Shown piece by piece: positions 59,126 to 64,000 of a stretch of DNA of 64,000 bases. Under the pieces are notes generated by a model, which saw nothing but the letters and a program-made list of their open reading frames with translations, was not told the origin of the DNA and searched no databases. The stretch comes from Trogon surrucura (lineage: Eukaryota > Chordata > Aves > Trogoniformes > Trogonidae). Positions within the stretch are counted from its first letter, which is position 1; each line of letters begins with the position of its first letter. The position numbers were made by a program, and so were the translations under genes. The stretch spans positions 22,309,001-22,373,000 of the forward strand of contig CM036626.1 in NCBI GenBank assembly GCA_020746105.1, in the 5' to 3' direction.

Positions 59126-60734
59126 CTGCGTGTGTGATTTGTTTCTTGTGTTTGTAAAATAGTGAACAAATTGGAATTCTGTTGTGTAGTGCTGTACTAA
59201 TCTCCATAACTACTTGAAGTTTTGGAAATGTTAAAATTGCATCTCAAAAATAATTTCTTGTGATAGTGACAGGCTGTTGTTACTGTTATTTTTTGGGATG
59301 CTTGTAGAAGTAGCTGATGGAAATACGCTGCCTGTAGCTGAAAAACGCTAACTCCAGAATTCTACGCCATACCCCAAATTAAAGATAACAAATGGTTATG
59401 TATCCTTTAGTGTCTCTTCTAGTTTCTGTCCATCTTCTTTCGCTCCCTTTTCAAAAGTTCCTCCTGTTCCACTTACTGACAGGTCTCTGACTGAGCGAAA
59501 GGAAGAATGGAAGATGCTAGAGCCAGAGATAAGTTGCTGCTTTCCCCCTCTCTGCTTCCTGCTTGGCAAGTTGAGGAAAGGTTTAGAGGACAGGAGACAA
59601 GTTTCCTCGCTCTTGTTCCTGCCACGAAGAGAGGGCCTTGCAGCAGCTTCTCTCTGAGCTCCGATGTGGAGTGCAGTCCTGCTTGAGTGCAGCTCCATGG
59701 TGCTTGCTGAGGCTGGCAACAAGAAGCGCAGTGAACAAAAGTCTGTCAAGACTTCCGGGAGGTAAATGCAGGGAGGACTGAAACACATCATTACAGCAAT
59801 TAGGTCCATATCGCCTTCCTACTGGAAGGCCTCCACTACCATCTGATTTGATGCTCTTCCTTAGTTTGTCAGAGAACGGGTTACTAGGAAAGTGTCTGGT
59901 AATGGGAACGGCAAAGCTGGAATTAAAGAAAGTAAAAGATAAAGTAAAGGAAAAGCCTGTAGAACTATGGTTATGTTTTGCTCTTTTATTTTTCCACATT
60001 ACTTAAAACAATGTTTAATAGCACTGTATCTTATTTTTTACAACAAAATATTTTCATGTGTTCATTTTCTGCTTGGAACGGAGAACTTCATTACAACAGT
60101 CACTAAATGTCGGCACCTAAATCTTCATAATATCTTGTCGTTCTGTAGTGTGGTTTTCTTTTGTTTGGGACTGTGGTTAGAGACCTTACTCTGTTCACCA
60201 TTCTCTTATTTTTTTGTCAGTGCAAAATGGTTTTAAGAAGAGATAAACATTTACAGTGTTTGGTAGCAAGACCATGGTTCTAACATGAAACAAAGAGTTA
60301 ACATTGGTGTTCATCCATTAACGGAAGAATACAGAGTTTTACTTTTCTCATACATGGGTTCTGTTTGTTGATGATAATCTATGCTTTATGAAACTATCAG
60401 CCTTGGATGTATCAAAAAGAATCCCAAACATTTTTATTTAGGGGTAGGTATGTACTTGGTTTTTAAGCCTGATTTTCCAGGTGATAAATTGAACTACATT
60501 TATCATTTGGATACCCATTGCAGACTTTTAAAAACAGTGATAGTTCTAAATGGTTTATTAGGGTAAAAAATTCAGATATCCGTTAAGCTTCACGAAGAAA
60601 GGGAAAAATGAAAGTAATAAAAATCCCCCCCAATATATCTTAATGTAAGTAAATTCCTGAACATGATGGTTTTATACAAAGATATATTTTAATCATAAAT
60701 GCCATTCTATTCCTTAGTCAAATATTTTGACAAA
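59126..60734. other. Gap between the candidate FGD5-AS1 end and the FGD5 3' end
   Basis: No splice-supported exon, RNA gene or recognisable repeat. Minus-strand ORFs at 59396-59999 overlap each other in two frames and lack any recognised motif. Confidence 0.6.
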
Positions 60735-62054
60735 TATAGGACACAAAACCATTTTATTGCAATTATTAGAACACCACTTCCTTTATAACCCCCCCCAAAC
60801 GCTAAAAACAAAGAACCCAAGACAAAAACAATCAAAAAATGCAACAAAACCCCAGCACCCCAGACTCCAGAGTTCTGTATCCTCAGCTGGCATAAAGCAG
60901 CACAGCGCCTCTGAAGTCCCACAGAGCCCTGGCTGCTCCGAATCCAGCCCTGGCGCTGCAGAGCGCGCCCGCGCACTGGGGTGCGATGGACACAGCTCCC
61001 GGAGAACTGAAGCGCTCCGGCAGAGCAGGTTCAGACAAGTGCATTTCAGCTCACCAGCAGATGTCAAATAACATGCTGGTTATATGGATTAAACTTTTGA
61101 TGATATCTTTCATAGCAAGAACAGCAGAAACAACATGAGTGTGGAAAATAAATGCAGGCTATTTAAATAGATGATCAGGATCTTAATGCTACTAGGTAGA
61201 CTAGTGTTAAATAAAAACTGTCTGTAGGTCTATAATAAATTAAAAATAACCTTTGGTTTTGAGTCCGATGCAGTATTTAGGGAAAAGCGATGTAATTCAG
61301 CACCTGGATTTGTAGAGCTACTGGAGTGCATTTTAAAGTACTGCACTGGTATGAAATTAACCCCTTTAAGATAAAGCATACAGCGATCTGTGTAAAATTA
61401 TAAACTGATAGTAAGTATTCTGGATCATAACCAACGAAGTATTGGTAGACCAGGTAAACCAAATGTGGTGGTCATTCATTTTCTGTGGAAACAATTTAGC
61501 ATATGCAGGGCATAATTTCTTGCTGACACTTGTTAATAGATGAGTAATAAATCAGGGCACAGAGCTCCATAGAAACATGAAAAAAAGGAAGCTGTCGTTC
61601 AATAAAAATAATAAAGTGCTTTAAATGAGCATTTGTTATTTACTATGTTGTTTGTCATTTCGTAGTAGACATCAAAACCAACCTAATGAAATATGATAGT
61701 GCTCTAGAGTGAGTAAAGCTGAGCCTGTTGCTTGCTGTAATCGGTATTTCCATGTATTTTCTTGTCTTGATCTTAGACTTGGTTTACTCTGGGATCAGAG
61801 GAGAAGCTTATAGTACAGGTTGAACTTGCACAGACATAACAATCACCATAAATATTTTCTGCTTTAAAGTTTCCACTTCCAAAAATGTGGATGTAAGAAG
61901 ATGGAAGCAAAAAGAGCAGTCTTGAAACAGTTCATATCCAGTGCATGTAGCCAGTTTGCCTGAAATACACTGTTCAGTTTTGTAAGACAGAACAGGGTTG
62001 CTGGAAATGCATAGAAATCCGAGGATTTATTTCAAGTCCATTGAGTGATAACCG
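60735..62054 (-). other. FGD5: FGD5 3' UTR
   Basis: About 1.3 kb from the FGD5 stop to the minus-strand AATAAA at 60758-60753, which is followed by ttttgtgtcc and further U-rich sequence. A GC-rich patch (about 60880-61040) stands out from the AT-rich surroundings. Confidence 0.6.
60753..60758 (-). terminator. Poly(A) signal of FGD5
   Basis: Minus-strand AATAAA with a GU-rich downstream element (ggttttgtgtcc). Confidence 0.55.
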
Positions 62055-62091
62055 CTATAATACGGATGCTTCTTCCATGGCTTCAATCCAC
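62055..62091 (-). CDS. FGD5: FGD5 terminal coding exon
   Basis: 37 nt coding part after acceptor cttcttcag: completes Arg, then WIEAMEEASVL and TAG. Too short to be found as an ORF; identified by continuing the PH-domain C-terminal helix. Confidence 0.92.
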
Positions 62092-62997
62092 CTGAAGAAG
62101 GCAAGAAAGAAAAAGTGCTACATATATAAGCATATGCATTTTAAGAACATATGTAGTTAAAGAAAAGTAAGTATTTTAAGAATGTAAACCCTGAAGAGGA
62201 CTGTATTTCCCATCGCAGCTCTAATGAGGAAGTACAGTTTTGTGATTGAAGTAGGGAAGTGGGTACTTGGACTTCTGTGTTCTAGTACAACCTTTACCAG
62301 TAATTTATGGTAAAATCTCAAAGATAGTACAAGTGCTCTCTTGGAATAGGAAAAGTGAAACCACCCAAGCATGTTTAAAAGCAACAAAATCCCCCATAAA
62401 CACTCATTTCCTTCCCTGTGTCTCTTGAGGTGCTGGCATTTTTATTACTGATTTCACAACTATTTCATTATGTGGAGGCAGCAGCATTAGAACGAGAAAT
62501 CTAAACAGTTATTTGTTGATGAGGAAACTAAGAGACGGATAAGTAGAATACATAAATCAGAGAAGTTTCTGTGCAGTAATCATGTTTGACAGACATTTAG
62601 GCATGACTCTTGAGACATGGCCTCTTCACTGATAAAAGTGAGCAGATTCTCCTTCCTGAAGGAACTGAAAAGCACCAGGTACATTTTTCGTGTTACCCAG
62701 GCCAGTCATGTGCAATTGGGCTTAACCAACATGCTGAAAGCTGTTTGTTTCCTCTGTTACGAAGGCATTCTGAAACAAAGGAGTGGGAAAAGCCCTATAT
62801 AAACTTTTGGACCTGCACGCTGGCTAATCTGGAAGTCTAACTCCGTACCTCTGTGCTGAATTATTATCCTCTGCACGGAAGCTATAGAAGAGAGTCTGCT
62901 TGTGGTAGAGATGGAAAATGGTATCTGTGCTTCCTTCGTCCTTTTCTGGGGCAATGGTGAAACCCAACAAAGGCAAACTTTCTGTGGCAACTTTGTC
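62055..62997 (-). CDS. FGD5: FGD5, last two coding exons (3' partial)
   Basis: FGD5 is a FYVE/RhoGEF/PH protein that activates CDC42, mainly in endothelial cells. Minus-strand join 62997-62849 and 62091-62055 gives 61 C-terminal residues: SLPLLGFTIAPEKDEGS, FHLYHKQTLFYSFRAEDN, then RWIEAMEEASVL and TAG (62057-62055). This is the second half of the C-terminal PH domain, with its conserved C-terminal helix Trp. The acceptors are ttttcag and cttcttcag; the donor is gtacgg; the Arg codon is split 2+1. The gene's position next to NR2C2 agrees with human synteny. Earlier exons lie beyond the window. Confidence 0.93.
62849..62997 (-). CDS. FGD5: FGD5 penultimate coding exon (PH domain)
   Basis: 149 nt, enters in phase 0 (DKVATESLPLLGFTIAPEKD) and ends with two bases of an Arg codon. 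Encodes PH-domain beta strands 5-7. Confidence 0.93.
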
Positions 62998-64000
62998 CTG
63001 AAAACAAACAAGAAGAGAGGAAACTTGTAGGAGTTTGAGGGCTCTTTCTGAAAACCAGTTAGTGATTCAGCCCCTCTCTGACAGAGCTGCAAGGGCAGTA
63101 GTGTGAGTGTTCTGCTTGGCTGCGGACTGTTACCTAAAGAGGAGCAGTGCCTGTGCTCTGCGCGCTTGTCTGCTCTTAGTCCTGAACTCAAACACTACTT
63201 CTGGAAGTTCAGGTCTTTGTGATCATTCACGTGGCCATGAGGTCACATTAGCCATTACTTCAATGGCTTTCTCTGACATCAGGGTCCAGGGGGCAAATTA
63301 GAGTTTTCTGAGAGTAGAGGCTGGTACAGCAGCAGTTCTGAAAGCCAAGACCCACTCCCAGTTAACTATTTTTATTTGCTGAGTGCAAGTAGTCGTCTTT
63401 TTGGTGCCCTGTAATTTCCTTTCATAGCACTAGCTATTTTTTATAAGTCTGCACTGTCTCTAACAACACTCTTGCTTTCCAAAATGTTGCTTTGAAATTT
63501 CTGAGCTGGTATTGCAATTAATTGTTAATTTACTCCCAAGAAACATCCATGAATTTTGCTTGCCAGACACTGCTTTGTAAAAGTCAAAGAAAAGAAACCT
63601 TAATCAAACTCCAGTTTAGCTGTTACTGATGGCTGCAGTTTTGGTCACTATTTAGGTAATGTTTTCTGTATGTATGTTGCCTTTGCCTCTGCTTTTAGAA
63701 GCTAAATTGCAAACTTGGAATGCAAAGTGTAATTAGGTATTTGTTGCCTTTTCCCTATTGTTGAAGCAGAAATGATCACTTTTAAGGTTAGCAGAGGTAA
63801 ATGTATTGGATACAGAATTTGATGCTAATGGTCAGAATTGCTGGTCAAATCACGAACCTCTTCTGTGCCTCAATCTCCTCATCTGTTTCAAGAGGATAAT
63901 GTTACTTCATGGAACCGCCACAGTGATGAAAGTTTAAATAATGGATGTTTGCAAAATGTTCTGAAGGCTAAAAGTACCAAATATTACAACAGTTCTTTGT
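62998..64000 (-). other. FGD5 intron (partial)
   Basis: Upstream of the penultimate FGD5 exon in transcript direction. I found no further exon encoding the start of the PH domain; the ORFs here show no recognised motif. No repeat seen. Confidence 0.6.

Noticed and set aside
59396..59999. Two overlapping minus-strand ORFs (137 and 138 codons) as a possible new gene
   Set aside because: Different frames covering the same bases, no recognised motif, no splice signals that link to neighbours.
62757..63191. 144-codon minus-strand ORF over the FGD5 exon
   Set aside because: Its frame differs from the true PH-domain frame; only 62849-62997 is coding, in the other frame.
1..64000. CRISPR arrays, bacterial operons, tRNA or rRNA genes
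   Set aside because: No spaced direct-repeat array, no prokaryotic gene organisation and no cloverleaf-type sequence was seen; the window is a vertebrate nuclear gene neighbourhood.

Overview
This window is vertebrate nuclear DNA, almost certainly from a bird. Genes are split by GT-AG introns, housekeeping promoters sit in dense CpG islands, and the interspersed repeats are overwhelmingly CR1 (chicken repeat 1) LINE fragments plus two solo LTRs of an avian endogenous-retrovirus family. The coding exons read as orthologues of genes from human 3p25: RBSN, MRPS25, NR2C2 and FGD5. I cannot name the species.

Layout. (1) 1-8.6 kb, + strand: 3' part of RBSN (rabenosyn-5), seven exon pieces. The first is only the last 6 bases of an exon; the last is a large terminal exon with seven NPF motifs. 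A long 3' UTR ends at a strong poly(A) signal near 8.56 kb. (2) 9.6-10.8 kb, - strand: a complete, compact MRPS25 (mitoribosomal protein mS25, 173 aa, four exons) with a CpG-island promoter carrying paired ETS/GABPA-type sites. (3) 11.5-21.4 kb: roughly 10 kb with no coding exon, containing two CR1 fragments and probably some or all of the NR2C2 3' UTR. (4) 21.4-52.4 kb, - strand: the complete NR2C2 (TR4 orphan nuclear receptor) coding sequence, 14 coding exons joining without a frame break into 629 aa, with introns full of CR1 and two solo LTRs. (5) 54.1-56.0 kb: a large CpG island that is the NR2C2 promoter and, by synteny, also the head of a divergent + strand lncRNA corresponding to human FGD5-AS1. 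That RNA would end at a good poly(A) signal at 59.1 kb. (6) 60.7-64 kb, - strand: the 3' end of FGD5, with its last two coding exons (end of the C-terminal PH domain) and a 3' UTR.

These are neighbours in a conserved block rather than an operon: endosomal recycling (RBSN), mitochondrial translation (MRPS25), nuclear-receptor transcription control (NR2C2) and a CDC42 exchange factor (FGD5). The points most worth checking are the orientation of MRPS25, which from memory is flipped relative to human; the overlapping NR2C2/FGD5-AS1 promoter with opposing splice signals; and a solo LTR with intact 5-bp target-site duplication inserted into a CR1. I see no CRISPR array, operon, tRNA/rRNA gene or other novel system.
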